The notes under the pieces were generated by a model. That model made no database searches. It was not told the origin of the DNA and worked only from the letters and a program-made list of their open reading frames with translations. From the NCBI GenBank assembly GCA_964443725.1, contig CAYUDP010000003.1:1-53853 (forward strand): a stretch of DNA of 53,853 nt, in the 5' to 3' direction. Position numbers and translations under genes: made by a program. Of the stretch, positions 42,100-50,474 are shown in pieces. Position 1 is the stretch's first letter. The number at the start of each line of letters is the position of its first letter. This DNA comes from CAYUDP01 sp964443725. Lineage in GTDB: Bacteria; Patescibacteriota; Minisyncoccia; Phycocordibacterales; JAKFXT01.

Positions 42100-43509
42100 A
42101 TGAATATGTCAAAGATTGAATTTTACAATACCTTAAAAGAACAGAAAGAAGAGTTTAAGCCTATAAATGAGCGACTCGTTTCTATGTACCATTGTGGCCC
42201 AACGGTATACAACTACGCACACATTGGTAATCTAAGATCATATGTTTTTGCAGATACTATAAGAAGATTGTTCGAAAGTCTCGGTTTCGATGTAAAACAA
42301 GTGATAAATATTACTGACGTCGGACATTTAAGCAGTGATGCGGATTCAGGTGAAGATAAAATGACAAAAGCTCTTGTTCGTGAAGGCAAGCCTTTCACAA
42401 TAGAGGCCATGCGCGAAGTAGGAGAACACTATACAAAACTATTTTTCAACGATCTTTCTTCGCTAAACATAAGGACTGAAAACACACATTTCCCAAGGGC
42501 GTCTGATTTCATAGAAAAACAAATCGCAATGGTATTAAAGCTTGGAGAGCTTGAATACACATACGAAACCGAAGACGGTATATACTTCGACACCTCAAAG
42601 TTCAAAGATTACGGAAAACTCGGAAACATAAACTCCTCAAAAGAATCCGCACAAAGTAGAATCGATGAAAATAGAGAAAAGAGAAATCCTTCCGATTTTG
42701 CTGTTTGGAAAAAAAGTCAAAATGGTATCGGATTCCAAAGCCCATGGGGACTTGGATATCCGGGGTGGCACCTTGAGTGTTCAGTGATGTCTCAATCGAT
42801 TCTTGGTGAGACCTTCGATATACATACGGGGGGTATAGACCACATCGCCATACACCACAACAATGAAATTGCTCAATCAGAGAGTGTGACTGGCAAGCCT
42901 CTAGCAAACTATTGGATGCACAATGAGCACATAAATGTCGATAACAAAAAGATGGCGAAGTCTGGAGAAAACTTTATCATCCTAAATGATATTAAAGATA
43001 AAGGTTACTCACCTATCGCCTATCGTCTACTACTTCTTATGGCTCATTATAGAACTCAAATGTCTTTCTCTTATGAGAGTTTATCTGGAGCTCAGAATGC
43101 ACTTAGCGGAATATACAAAAGCCTATCTTCCGCAACTAAAGTTGGTGAAATATCACTAAACCACGCTGAACAATTCGTATCAGCGCTTTCTGACGACCTT
43201 GATACACCGAAGGGGGTGTCTATATTATTTGAAGTTATAAATTCCAAGCTCTCAGCAGATGATAAATATGCAACAGCTTTATATTTTGACCAATTCTTGG
43301 GGATCAATATTGAAAATGAGATAAATAATCTAAAAAATGAAACTCCCGTTGATATACCTATATCCGTTGCAAACCTAGTACAAGAACGAGAAATGGCAAG
43401 AGATAAAAAAGATTTTGAAAGAGCTGATTTATTAAGAGACGAGATATCCAAACTTGGTTTTAGTATCGAAGATAAAGAAGGAGGTCCCCTGGTTAGAAAA
43501 CTACAATAA
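42100..43509 (+). CDS. cysS: Cysteinyl-tRNA synthetase
   Basis: The 469-aa class I synthetase has YHCGPTVYNYAHIGNLRSYVFAD (zinc Cys and HIGH motif), the second zinc part with WHLECSVMSQ and HTGGIDH..HHNNE, and KMAKSGEN in place of KMSKS. The helical C-terminal domain ends with the common MARDKKDFERADLLRD block. Normal length. The ATG at 42106 is an alternative start. Confidence 0.95.
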   Translation: MNMSKIEFYNTLKEQKEEFKPINERLVSMYHCGPTVYNYAHIGNLRSYVFADTIRRLFESLGFDVKQVINITDVGHLSSDADSGEDKMTKALVREGKPFTIEAMREVGEHYTKLFFNDLSSLNIRTENTHFPRASDFIEKQIAMVLKLGELEYTYETEDGIYFDTSKFKDYGKLGNINSSKESAQSRIDENREKRNPSDFAVWKKSQNGIGFQSPWGLGYPGWHLECSVMSQSILGETFDIHTGGIDHIAIHHNNEIAQSESVTGKPLANYWMHNEHINVDNKKMAKSGENFIILNDIKDKGYSPIAYRLLLLMAHYRTQMSFSYESLSGAQNALSGIYKSLSSATKVGEISLNHAEQFVSALSDDLDTPKGVSILFEVINSKLSADDKYATALYFDQFLGINIENEINNLKNETPVDIPISVANLVQEREMARDKKDFERADLLRDEISKLGFSIEDKEGGPLVRKLQ

Positions 43510-43535
43510 TCACCCAAAACCACCTTAATAATCAC

Positions 43536-43564
43536 AAATAATCCTTATTTATAAAGGATTATTT
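43536..43564 (+). terminator. Hairpin after cysS, weak terminator
   Basis: AAATAATCCTT (43536-43546) pairs perfectly with AAGGATTATTT (43554-43564). The stem is AT-rich and the T run short. Confidence 0.5.
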
Positions 43565-43644
43565 ACTCCACACTTTATAAACAACTTAATCCACGAAATT
43601 CAATCTATCGACCTAGCACTCACGTGGTACAATTTCCCCTACGT

Positions 43645-45081
43645 ATGGATAAGTCGAAAACGAAAAACACCAAATTTCAAAAATTTGAAAAAAGAGTAAA
43701 TGAGGTAGAGAGAAATGGCATTAGAATCCCACCTCAAAACATAGACTCCGAAAGAGCTTTGCTCGGATCAATAATGCTAAGACCAGATGCTCTTATAGAA
43801 ATTCTTGACGTCGCAAATGCATCCATTTTCTATGCAGAAAAACATAAACTAATCTACCAAGCAATGATGGACCTCTTCAGCAAGAGCGAGCCCATCGACA
43901 TGGTTTCTCTCACTGAAAAATTGAGAGAAAAAGGAATGCTAGAACAAGTTGGTGGAACAACTTATTTAGCTGATTTAGTTTCAAATGTTCCTTCAGCAAC
44001 AAACATAAGACATTACGCATCAATCGTATACAAGAAGCATATGATGCGTGAGCTTATTTCCGCCGCACAAGAAATAAATGAATTGGGGTATGCAGAGGAA
44101 GAAGAAGTTGAAGAATTACTTGAACAGGCTGAACACAGGTTATACGAACTTACTGCAACCGGAGGAGGGCACAAATTTATAGAAATAAAAGATGCCCTTG
44201 GTGAAGCTTGGGAGAGACTTGAAAAACTACATCATTCCAAAGATGAAATGCGCGGAATAAAAACTGGCTTTAAAGATTTGGATAACAAACTCGCCGGCCT
44301 TCAAAAATCTGATTTGATAATACTAGCCGCCAGACCTTCCATGGGAAAGACTGCCTTTTCATTAGATATTGCAAGACAAACAGCAACCATGTATCAAAAC
44401 CCAGTTGTCGTTTTTTCTCTCGAAATGTCATCTCAACAATTGATAGATAGAATGATTGCCGCTGAATCTCGCGTAGACGCTTGGGCTCTAAGAACTGGAA
44501 GGCTTAGTATCGATGAAGAATTTGACCGCATCAGAGATTCTCTCGACAGACTGGCCAAAGCTCCCATCTTCATAGATGATCAACCAGGAAATAACATTCT
44601 GGCTATGAGATCAACTGCAAGACGTATCAAACGCGAGCGTGGATTAGGGCTCATTATAGTCGATTATTTACAGCTCATGACCCCCATAAATACCAAACAT
44701 TCCGATTCGGCAGTACAACAAGTGACAGAACTTTCACGATCATTGAAGCATCTAGCAAGAGATCTCGATGTCCCAGTTATCGCTCTGTCCCAGTTATCTC
44801 GTGCCGTTGAACAAAGAGGAGGTAAACCTAGACTATCAGATTTACGCGATTCTGGATCTATAGAACAAGATGCGGATGTTGTCATGTTTATTCACCGGGA
44901 AGACAAGTACAAAGAAGATTCGGACAAGGTGAATATTGCCGAAATACTCATCGAAAAGCACAGAAATGGACCAACAGGAAAAATTGACCTTTATTTTGAT
45001 GACCGCAAATCAACTTTCTTATCAATCGACAAAAGTGATTTTGGAGCATTCAGCGAAGAACCTGCCAAAGAAGTCTTCTAA
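43645..45081 (+). CDS. dnaB: Replicative DNA helicase DnaB
   Basis: The 478-aa hexameric helicase has the N-terminal primase-binding domain (PPQNIDSERALLGSIMLRPDAL) and the RecA-like motor with Walker A ARPSMGKTAFSLDIA, Walker B LIIVDYLQLM and the late KHRNGPTG. No intein. The ATG at 43645 follows TACAAT (43628-43633) by 11 nt; an upstream GTG at 43624 would overlap that box. Next gene is recR. Confidence 0.95.
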   Translation: MDKSKTKNTKFQKFEKRVNEVERNGIRIPPQNIDSERALLGSIMLRPDALIEILDVANASIFYAEKHKLIYQAMMDLFSKSEPIDMVSLTEKLREKGMLEQVGGTTYLADLVSNVPSATNIRHYASIVYKKHMMRELISAAQEINELGYAEEEEVEELLEQAEHRLYELTATGGGHKFIEIKDALGEAWERLEKLHHSKDEMRGIKTGFKDLDNKLAGLQKSDLIILAARPSMGKTAFSLDIARQTATMYQNPVVVFSLEMSSQQLIDRMIAAESRVDAWALRTGRLSIDEEFDRIRDSLDRLAKAPIFIDDQPGNNILAMRSTARRIKRERGLGLIIVDYLQLMTPINTKHSDSAVQQVTELSRSLKHLARDLDVPVIALSQLSRAVEQRGGKPRLSDLRDSGSIEQDADVVMFIHREDKYKEDSDKVNIAEILIEKHRNGPTGKIDLYFDDRKSTFLSIDKSDFGAFSEEPAKEVF

Positions 45082-45121
45082 TAGATTCAAGAATTGATAA
45101 ATAAAATATCTCAAAACATGT

Positions 45122-45748
45122 ATGTCGGCGATAGATAAGCTAACAGAATACTTCCGTGATTTACCAGGTGTTGGTCCAAGACAGGCCAGAAGATTTGTAT
45201 ATTCCCTACTTACGAAAAACCCAGCCTACTTATCTGAATTTTCATCTCTAGTCTTGAATATAAAAAATGAAGTCAGTATTTGCGAAACATGTTTTCGATT
45301 CTTCAACAACACCAAAAGTTCTAACTGTGCAATATGTAATAGTAGATCAAGAGACATATCATCTCTACTGGTAGTTGAAAAAGATGTCGACGCAGAAAGT
45401 ATAGAAAAAAGTGGCGCATATAGCGGTAATTATTTCATCCTAGGAGGAATTATACCCATCCTCGACAAAGAGCCCGAAAAGAAAGTCCGACTATTAGAAT
45501 TAAAAGACAGAGTAAATAAACTCTCTCTTCAAGGACTGAAAGAAATTATTCTGGCTTTTTCGGTGAACGCCGAGGGAGAGTATACAAACCACTTTTTAGA
45601 ACAATTCCTCTCCCCTATGATAAAAAATAAAAATATAAAAATAACAATTCCAGGGAGAGGGCTTTCAACTGGGTCAGAACTTGAATATGCCGACTCCGAC
45701 ACGTTAAGAGAGGCTATAAAAAACCGATTCGCAGAAAACTTTAATTAG
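45122..45748 (+). CDS. recR: Recombination mediator RecR
   Basis: The 208-aa protein has the helix-hairpin-helix LPGVGPRQARRFVYSLL, the zinc finger with C-x2-C and C-x2-C (CETCFRF, CAICNS), and a Toprim domain with LLVVEKDVDAESIEKSG and FSVNAEGEYT. With RecO and RecF it loads RecA at gaps. Length normal. It lies next to dnaB, and a foreign-looking cassette begins just after its stop. Confidence 0.93.
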   Translation: MSAIDKLTEYFRDLPGVGPRQARRFVYSLLTKNPAYLSEFSSLVLNIKNEVSICETCFRFFNNTKSSNCAICNSRSRDISSLLVVEKDVDAESIEKSGAYSGNYFILGGIIPILDKEPEKKVRLLELKDRVNKLSLQGLKEIILAFSVNAEGEYTNHFLEQFLSPMIKNKNIKITIPGRGLSTGSELEYADSDTLREAIKNRFAENFN

Positions 45749-45751
45749 CTA

Positions 45752-45780
45752 TTGCTTTTTTTATAAATTTGTGTTATAAT
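45752..45780 (+). promoter_or_regulatory. Promoter of membrane cassette 1
   Basis: TTGCTT (45752-45757), 17 bp, perfect TATAAT (45775-45780). It starts only 3 bp after the recR stop and leaves a short leader. Confidence 0.75.
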
Positions 45781-45809
45781 TCACAAAGATCAACTAACAG
45801 GAGATGGCC

Positions 45810-46250
45810 ATGGCCACCTACTTGTACTTCGCAGTACCCACCCTGTTCGCCTTCCTCGTATTCGTTTGGAAGAAGGGGGCCTACAAAAACATGGGGTGGT
45901 CCCGAAAAAGGATCGCTTACGCAGTCATAGCGGGGACCATATACCTCTATGTAATCCCCGCATCAGGCATCGCCGGCGCAGTCTTCATCGTAAGTATTAT
46001 CTCCCTTGTCGTATGGGGGATTAAAAAAACGTCAGACTGGGCCGCCTCAAAGGGCTTCCTTTGGGCGGTAGTCCTCTCACTGGGGTTCATCCTCGGGGTC
46101 GGGGGCTACTTTGCCCTGATTGCCCTGGGCTTTCCAGTATTTCTGGTCAGTTTCTTGGCCAAGATGTACTGGGTCGCCTACATCCTCTTTGCCGGCTACA
46201 TCCATCTCTGGAGGCTGGCAGAGGTGTGGAGAAAATTCTGGGCAAAGTGA
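45810..46250 (+). CDS. Orphan 4-TM membrane protein, cassette type
   Basis: The 146-aa protein has about four hydrophobic helices and an aromatic-rich end (WRLAEVWRKFW). The start at 45810 is set by AGGAG (45799-45803) with 6-nt spacing; the ATG at 45804 is too close. The gene is visibly richer in G and C than recR or rplU and carries its own promoter and terminator. No family recognised. It forms a pair with the next cassette, which shares the terminator. Confidence 0.75.
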   Translation: MATYLYFAVPTLFAFLVFVWKKGAYKNMGWSRKRIAYAVIAGTIYLYVIPASGIAGAVFIVSIISLVVWGIKKTSDWAASKGFLWAVVLSLGFILGVGGYFALIALGFPVFLVSFLAKMYWVAYILFAGYIHLWRLAEVWRKFWAK

Positions 46251-46259
46251 GGAGCCTCG

Positions 46260-46290
46260 TCGGCCGGCGCCACAAGCGTCGGCCGATTTT
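46260..46290 (+). terminator. Terminator of cassette 1, repeated motif
   Basis: An 11-bp stem, TCGGCCGGCGC with GCGTCGGCCGA and loop CACAA, followed by TTTT. Almost the same hairpin follows the next cassette at 46831. Confidence 0.92.
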
Positions 46291-46298
46291 AATTTAAT

Positions 46299-46327
46299 TT
46301 GCCACAAATATCTCACTCTGTTATTAT
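46299..46327 (+). promoter_or_regulatory. Promoter of membrane cassette 2
   Basis: TTGCCA (46299-46304), 17 bp, TATTAT (46322-46327), directly after the first terminator. Confidence 0.65.
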
Positions 46328-46379
46328 CCCCGAAGAAGCAACCGCAAATAACCCGCCAAAACGTCAAAAGGAGAAGCCA

Positions 46380-46802
46380 ATGAACGCGATAAACATCCAC
46401 TGGACATTTTTCCTAGTCCCATTCATTTTGGGGACACTTGTCGCATCGTGGAGGTTTCAATCCTTCTTCGACTACATCAAAAAGGAGAAGGTGAAAAAGC
46501 AGATGCACAATCTTGACTGTGAGTGGGTCACCGTGCCTATGTTCACCACATGGGCAACTAGACTGCTCGACCTTGCACTCAGGCTCCTCATTATTTACGG
46601 GCTCGTGGCGTGCATCATGCTCGTAATCATGGTGTCAATGCAATTGACACCCTTCGACTACGGCTTCGCATTTTTCGTGATCAAGACGTGGTTCGGAGTG
46701 CTCGGGTTAACCGTCTTGATCCGTTACAGCTTCTGGCCTGTCGTACATCCAAGGCCAGACCGCGGGGACCCAACCGTAAGCTACCAAGTCGTGGGATTCT
46801 AA
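46380..46802 (+). CDS. Orphan membrane protein, cassette type
   Basis: The 140-aa protein has an N-terminal helix, two more helices in the middle and a Pro/Arg-rich end. The start at 46380 is set by AAGGAGA (46368-46374). An upstream in-frame ATG at 46299 overlaps the promoter and is rejected. As with cassette 1, composition differs from the host genes, and promoter, leader, Shine-Dalgarno and terminator are all its own. No family recognised. Confidence 0.72.
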   Translation: MNAINIHWTFFLVPFILGTLVASWRFQSFFDYIKKEKVKKQMHNLDCEWVTVPMFTTWATRLLDLALRLLIIYGLVACIMLVIMVSMQLTPFDYGFAFFVIKTWFGVLGLTVLIRYSFWPVVHPRPDRGDPTVSYQVVGF

Positions 46803-46830
46803 TTCCCAACACAGCTTGGTGGCAAAAACA

Positions 46831-46867
46831 TCGGCTAGCGCCACAAGCGTCGGCCGATTTTAATTTT
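46831..46867 (+). terminator. Terminator of cassette 2, near-copy of cassette 1 terminator
   Basis: TCGGCTAGCGC, loop CACAA, GCGTCGGCCGA, then TTTTAATTTTT. The right arm, loop and tail match the hairpin at 46260; the left arm differs at two positions. Confidence 0.9.
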
Positions 46868-46877
46868 TAGTGACAAA

Positions 46878-46911
46878 CAAAAATCACCCCCAATTTTGGG
46901 AGTGATTTTTG
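46878..46911. terminator. Terminator of rplU, bidirectional
   Basis: CAAAAATCAC followed by a C run pairs with a G-rich GTGATTTTTG arm, with one mismatch. It lies just after the rplU stop and can act on both strands. Confidence 0.8.
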
Positions 46912-46915
46912 TTTT

Positions 46916-47266
46916 TTATTTAAGTGAAAGTATTTCTACTTTAAAGAATGGCTGCCTGTGACCCCTTGCTTTTAAATATCGGCTTTTCGCTTTATATTTT
47001 ACAACCTCAACTTTCTCATTTTTGCCTATTTCAACAATTTTGGCCTCAACTTTTGCTCCATCTAGGTATGGTGTCCCGATACTAGTGTCCTTGCCATTAT
47101 CCCACATTACAACTTTATCAAAAGTGACTTTATCGCCAACTTTATATTCTCCGGTTATTTTTTCAATAGAAACCTGATCCCCAACTGAGACTCGGTACTG
47201 TTTTCCTCCAGTATGTATAACAGCGAATTCGCTGTCTTTTTTTGCTGTTTTCTTAGCTGTTGCCAT
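46916..47266 (-). CDS. rplU: 50S ribosomal protein L21
   Basis: The 116-aa protein has FAVIHTGGKQYRVSVGDQVSIEKI, the L21 signature, and the basic block KAKSRYLKARGHRQPFFKVEI near the end. A short lysine-rich N-terminal extension is present. It is separated from rpmA (38.8 kb), with which it is usually paired. Confidence 0.95.
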   Translation of the reverse strand: MATAKKTAKKDSEFAVIHTGGKQYRVSVGDQVSIEKITGEYKVGDKVTFDKVVMWDNGKDTSIGTPYLDGAKVEAKIVEIGKNEKVEVVKYKAKSRYLKARGHRQPFFKVEILSLK

Positions 47267-47336
47267 AACAAGAGGAATATTACACCAAATAACGAATTTA
47301 GCAAGTGTTTTGGGGTATATTTAGCCCATTTAGAGG

Positions 47337-48425
47337 CTATTCCCGCTCTGGTTGGTCTATTAGCGCCAAATCAACTTCTACAGCCTCTCCGGTAATCCTA
47401 AGAACGTCTTTATCTATTTTTTTGAACTCCTTGGTAGATGAATTATAGTGGTTGACAACAGTTGATAGTGTGTTGCCTAATTTACCATGGTATTCTTCAT
47501 AGGTTTTCAGGTGTTTGCCCAACTCCCCCACTCTTTTTATAACGTCATGTATTTTCTCCTCTATCTGAAGAGCGTTTAGCCCCTGCAAAACAGTCTGAAG
47601 GTAGGCTAGAAAAGATGTTGGGGAAACAATAATTACATGGTACTTACTGGCCGCTCTTTGAATCAAATTCCCACCAGATTCATCTACAAGACCACCCACC
47701 TTATTTACCAAAAGATCATAATATATAGCTTCATGAGGAATAAACATGAAAGCAAAATCAAGGGTTCCTTCGTTGGGACGTATGTATTTAGAAGTTTCTT
47801 GTATTCGATTTTTTAGATCATTGACAAACAATTTTTCCAAACGTCCTTTCTCAGTTTCATTTTTCTCTTCGGCTAATCGATTATAGTTTTCCAAAGAAAA
47901 TTTAGAATCTATTGGAATTATTTTGTCCCTCACGAAAACAGCAGCATCAACAATCTCCCCGTCAGAAAACTTATACTGCATTTTAAAAGCCCCAGGAGCT
48001 AAGACGTTCTTCAAAAGAGTCTCAAGATAATATTCACCCAAAACACCTCTTTGTTTGGGATTTTTTAAAATATCCTGAAGTGATTGTAATTGCTCAGCAA
48101 AACCCTCTACCCTACGGCCAGTCTCTTTTACATGAGTTAGCTCTTCAGTAATTTCTCTAATCAATTTTTGCGACTCTGTGAACTGACTCCTTACAGAGTC
48201 CGTCATGTGGCGTGAGTTTTCAGTTATTTTTACAGAAACTGAATCATTGAGTTCATTCTGCCTTTTGGACAATTCATTAATCTGTTGCAAAAGTAAAGAA
48301 AATCCAGTCTCGTCCTCATCTCCATCACGCTTTTCAATTTTCCTCAAAACAACCCAAAAAGCGAAGCCATTCAAAAGCAAAAACAATATTCCTAAAAATA
48401 TGATAACTACGGAAGATGTTTGCAT
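47337..48425 (-). CDS. rmuC: DNA recombination protein RmuC
   Basis: The 362-aa protein has an N-terminal membrane helix (about 7-25), a long coiled coil (about 30-115) and the RmuC domain with KQRGVLGEYYLETLLKNVL, IPIDSKFSLENY and PHEAIYYDLL. The fold is of the PD-(D/E)XK type and limits DNA inversions in E. coli. The start follows TAAAAT by 6 nt. Confidence 0.9.
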   Translation of the reverse strand: MQTSSVVIIFLGILFLLLNGFAFWVVLRKIEKRDGDEDETGFSLLLQQINELSKRQNELNDSVSVKITENSRHMTDSVRSQFTESQKLIREITEELTHVKETGRRVEGFAEQLQSLQDILKNPKQRGVLGEYYLETLLKNVLAPGAFKMQYKFSDGEIVDAAVFVRDKIIPIDSKFSLENYNRLAEEKNETEKGRLEKLFVNDLKNRIQETSKYIRPNEGTLDFAFMFIPHEAIYYDLLVNKVGGLVDESGGNLIQRAASKYHVIIVSPTSFLAYLQTVLQGLNALQIEEKIHDVIKRVGELGKHLKTYEEYHGKLGNTLSTVVNHYNSSTKEFKKIDKDVLRITGEAVEVDLALIDQPERE

Positions 48426-48431
48426 TCAACT

Positions 48432-48437
48432 ATTTTA
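48432..48437 (-). promoter_or_regulatory. -10 box of rmuC, leaderless
   Basis: Minus-strand TAAAAT ending 6 nt before the ATG at 48425. Confidence 0.5.
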
Positions 48438-48497
48438 TCATCAAAATGCCAAACCAAAAATTTGTAAAATTTAGCTTTATGTTGTTATTTTTTTTGA

Positions 48498-48503
48498 TAT
48501 ACT
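48498..48503 (+). promoter_or_regulatory. -10 box of yqeY-like gene, leaderless or near so
   Basis: TATACT ending 9 nt before the ATG at 48513. Confidence 0.5.
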
Positions 48504-48512
48504 TTCCATATT

Positions 48513-48959
48513 ATGCAAGAACAAATAAGAGCAGAATTAACCAAAGCCATGAAAGAACGCAACGAATTGACGTTGCGTGTATTGAGAAGAATTATAGCCT
48601 CAATAACTAACGAATTAGTTTCAAAGGGTAAAAAACCCCAAGAGAAAATGACTGATGAGGAAGTTATTGCTGTTATAAAGAAAATGGTAAAACAAGGTAA
48701 AGATTCCATAGAACAATTCAGTAAAGGTGGTAGAAATGATCTGGTAGAAAATGAACAAAATGAACTCAATGTTCTGGAGAGATACCTACCTCAAATGATG
48801 AGTGAGGAGAAAATAAAAGAGCTCGCAATTGCAAAGAAAGACGAGCTTGGAGTAGTTGATAAGTCAAAAGCTGGAATACTAGTTGGGGCTGTATTGAAAG
48901 AGACAAAAGGTTCGGCTGATGGCCAGATAGTAAAAAAAATAGTTGATTCGCTTTTTTAA
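48513..48959 (+). CDS. GatB/YqeY domain protein
   Basis: The 148-aa helical protein has LTLRVLRRIIASITNELVSKGK and ERYLPQMMSEEKIKELA, and a C-terminal block with KSKAGILVGAVLKETKGSADGQIV. It is the stand-alone form of the tail domain of GatB, which binds tRNA in amidotransferases. Stand-alone YqeY is common and its role uncertain. A foreign-looking cassette begins just after its stop. Confidence 0.93.
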   Translation: MQEQIRAELTKAMKERNELTLRVLRRIIASITNELVSKGKKPQEKMTDEEVIAVIKKMVKQGKDSIEQFSKGGRNDLVENEQNELNVLERYLPQMMSEEKIKELAIAKKDELGVVDKSKAGILVGAVLKETKGSADGQIVKKIVDSLF

Positions 48960-48966
48960 CAAAATA

Positions 48967-48994
48967 TTGCTTTTTCTTATTTTCGTGGTATAAA
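48967..48994 (+). promoter_or_regulatory. Promoter of cassette 3
   Basis: TTGCTT (48967-48972), 16 bp, TATAAA (48989-48994). The region around it is similar to the promoter at 45752, sharing ATTGCTTTTT and GTG(G/T)TATAA. Confidence 0.7.
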
Positions 48995-49034
48995 ACACTA
49001 GGCAGTACAAACAAGTCCAGATAGAGGGAGCACC

Positions 49035-49433
49035 ATGGACACCTATAACAGTTGTTATTTGAAGCTCCTGGCGCGCTTGCGTCGGGTGGGTAAGAAAATA
49101 GGCATCAACGCGAGAAGGAAGGCTCGCAAACAAAAAGCGGTACACGCCCACGTTCTAGATGTGGGTGGAACTACCGATATTCTGACTTTGTCGGTACCAA
49201 TCCCAGAGAGCACCGACAAGGGAAAGATCCGAAAGATGATCTGGGAGTTCAAGCTTTCCGGGTTTGAGGTGGCTCAAGTCCCACCGAGAACCGTCATATT
49301 GACACACCGCCTTCCCAAAGGGAAGGTACTGTCGCAGATTGTCGAGGTGATGAGTGTAATCCATTCCATACTCGATACCACAATCGGGGTTGGGGTAACC
49401 CCCGTATGGGATGGGCGTACTGAATCCGTCTGA
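49035..49433 (+). CDS. Orphan protein of unknown function, cassette type
   Basis: The 132-aa soluble protein has a basic N-terminal third (RLRRVGKKIGINARRKARKQK) that could bind nucleic acid, then an alpha/beta region with no motif I recognise. Arginine is often coded by CGN, unlike the AGA-rich host genes. GAGGGAG at 49024-49030 sets the start. Own promoter and terminator. Position directly after yqeY parallels the cassette after recR. Confidence 0.72.
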   Translation: MDTYNSCYLKLLARLRRVGKKIGINARRKARKQKAVHAHVLDVGGTTDILTLSVPIPESTDKGKIRKMIWEFKLSGFEVAQVPPRTVILTHRLPKGKVLSQIVEVMSVIHSILDTTIGVGVTPVWDGRTESV

Positions 49434-49447
49434 TTGAATCGGGGCAT

Positions 49448-49476
49448 GGCCGGCGAAAGCCGGCCTTGATTTTTTA
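49448..49476 (+). terminator. Terminator of cassette 3
   Basis: A perfect 7-bp GC stem, GGCCGGC with GCCGGCC, GAAA tetraloop, then TTGATTTTTT. Confidence 0.93.
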
Positions 49477-49487
49477 TAAAGTTAAAC

Positions 49488-49493
49488 TATCAT
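49488..49493 (+). promoter_or_regulatory. -10 box, leaderless
   Basis: TATCAT ending 8 nt before the ATG at 49502. Confidence 0.4.
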
Positions 49494-49501
49494 TTTGTGA
49501 T

Positions 49502-49906
49502 ATGCCACCCAAACCCCCAGAAGATTCTAATCAAAACAAAGAACCCAACCTTTGGATTATTGTTAGTAATTATATTGAAGAAAATTATTCATCAACACAA
49601 GTACTAGATATTATCGAAGGGAAAATTGAGCTTAATGATATTTTAAATAAATTTAGTGAATACTACCGCACCAAAAATAATTTAACTCACGAAGAAATAC
49701 AAGACTGGAGAAGACATCACTTGCCACAAATCCAAGGAAAAGTAATAGAAACTTTAAGTAGACGCCGAGAAGCCTCACAAACTGCACAAATAGAAGAATT
49801 AGACAAAAACAATAAAATAGAGGACGCAAAAAGACACGAGGAAACCCTCCTAAATGAAGGTGATGAGATAGTCACCCTATTTGATCCAACTGGCGGTAAA
49901 AAGTAA
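49502..49906 (+). CDS. Charged soluble protein of unknown function
   Basis: The 134-aa protein is polar and mostly helical, with a Pro-rich head (PPKPPED) and a coiled-coil-like middle (SRRREASQTAQIEELDKNNKIEDAKRHEE). It has host-like AT-rich codons and no cysteines. No family recognised. It is convergent with the minus-strand cassette gene that follows. Confidence 0.6.
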   Translation: MPPKPPEDSNQNKEPNLWIIVSNYIEENYSSTQVLDIIEGKIELNDILNKFSEYYRTKNNLTHEEIQDWRRHHLPQIQGKVIETLSRRREASQTAQIEELDKNNKIEDAKRHEETLLNEGDEIVTLFDPTGGKK

Positions 49907-49951
49907 ATAAAAAAAAAGACCTACCCGAAAAAAAATTCCTCGCTGGGTAGG
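49905..49951 (-). terminator. Terminator of minus-strand cassette 4
   Basis: On the minus strand CCTACCC and GGGTAGG (ends 49920-49926 and 49945-49951) form a stem with an 18-nt loop, followed by a T run (A run at 49909-49917 on plus). The stem overlaps the end of the coding region. Confidence 0.65.
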
Positions 49952-50373
49952 CCGGCTTTTGCCAGTTTTTCCAAAAAAACGCCCTTGAGTCTTTCTGCAA
50001 AAGACTCTGAGAACAAATGCCGACAAAGTGGAATAAGAAGGTTTCTCTCGCACTCGTCAAAATACTGGTGTTGAAGAAGGAAAACTGCACCATACTCCTT
50101 AGGGAACGCAGGATATTGGCTTCCCGTGTTTATTGCTTCCCCATAAAACAGTGCGAATTCAAAAGAGCAAACACCGGTCGATATAGCGAATACGGCTTCG
50201 GCGTCTTTTCGGTTATAGCGCCTTCTGCCCTCACCTATCCACCTCGACATCAGTTCATAGAAAACCATGACAGCGTATACCTCGAGTATCCCCTTCCAGA
50301 AACACTCCCTCGGGAAAATCTCCGAAACGGCCCGCTTTATCTTGGTCAACACCAAATCTTCATTTCTCACCAT
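49921..50373 (-). CDS. Orphan protein of unknown function, cassette type
   Basis: The 150-aa protein is soluble and helical, with aromatic- and Cys-containing segments (STGVCSFEFALFYGEA, QHQYFDECERNLL). No family recognised. On the minus strand AGGGAGAG lies just upstream of the ATG. Composition again differs from its neighbours, and it has its own promoter and terminator. It is the only one of the five cassettes on the minus strand. Confidence 0.7.
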   Translation of the reverse strand: MVRNEDLVLTKIKRAVSEIFPRECFWKGILEVYAVMVFYELMSRWIGEGRRRYNRKDAEAVFAISTGVCSFEFALFYGEAINTGSQYPAFPKEYGAVFLLQHQYFDECERNLLIPLCRHLFSESFAERLKGVFLEKLAKAGLPSEEFFFG

Positions 50374-50404
50374 CTGACTCTCCCTACGTTTTCTCGATAG
50401 AAAG

Positions 50405-50432
50405 AGATTACTTCATACAAAAAATTTTGCAA
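50405..50432 (-). promoter_or_regulatory. Promoter of cassette 4
   Basis: Minus-strand TTGCAA (50427-50432), 16 bp, TAATCT (50405-50410). The -10 is weak; the -35 again reads TTGC. Confidence 0.45.
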
Positions 50433-50474
50433 CCACTATAATTATTAAAGTTCAGTAGAGTAAGCGTAGCTATA

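Noticed and set aside
46061..46870. Extra plus-strand frames ending in the same peptide
   Set aside because: The shared peptide comes from the repeated terminator hairpin; the frames overlap the membrane cassette genes.
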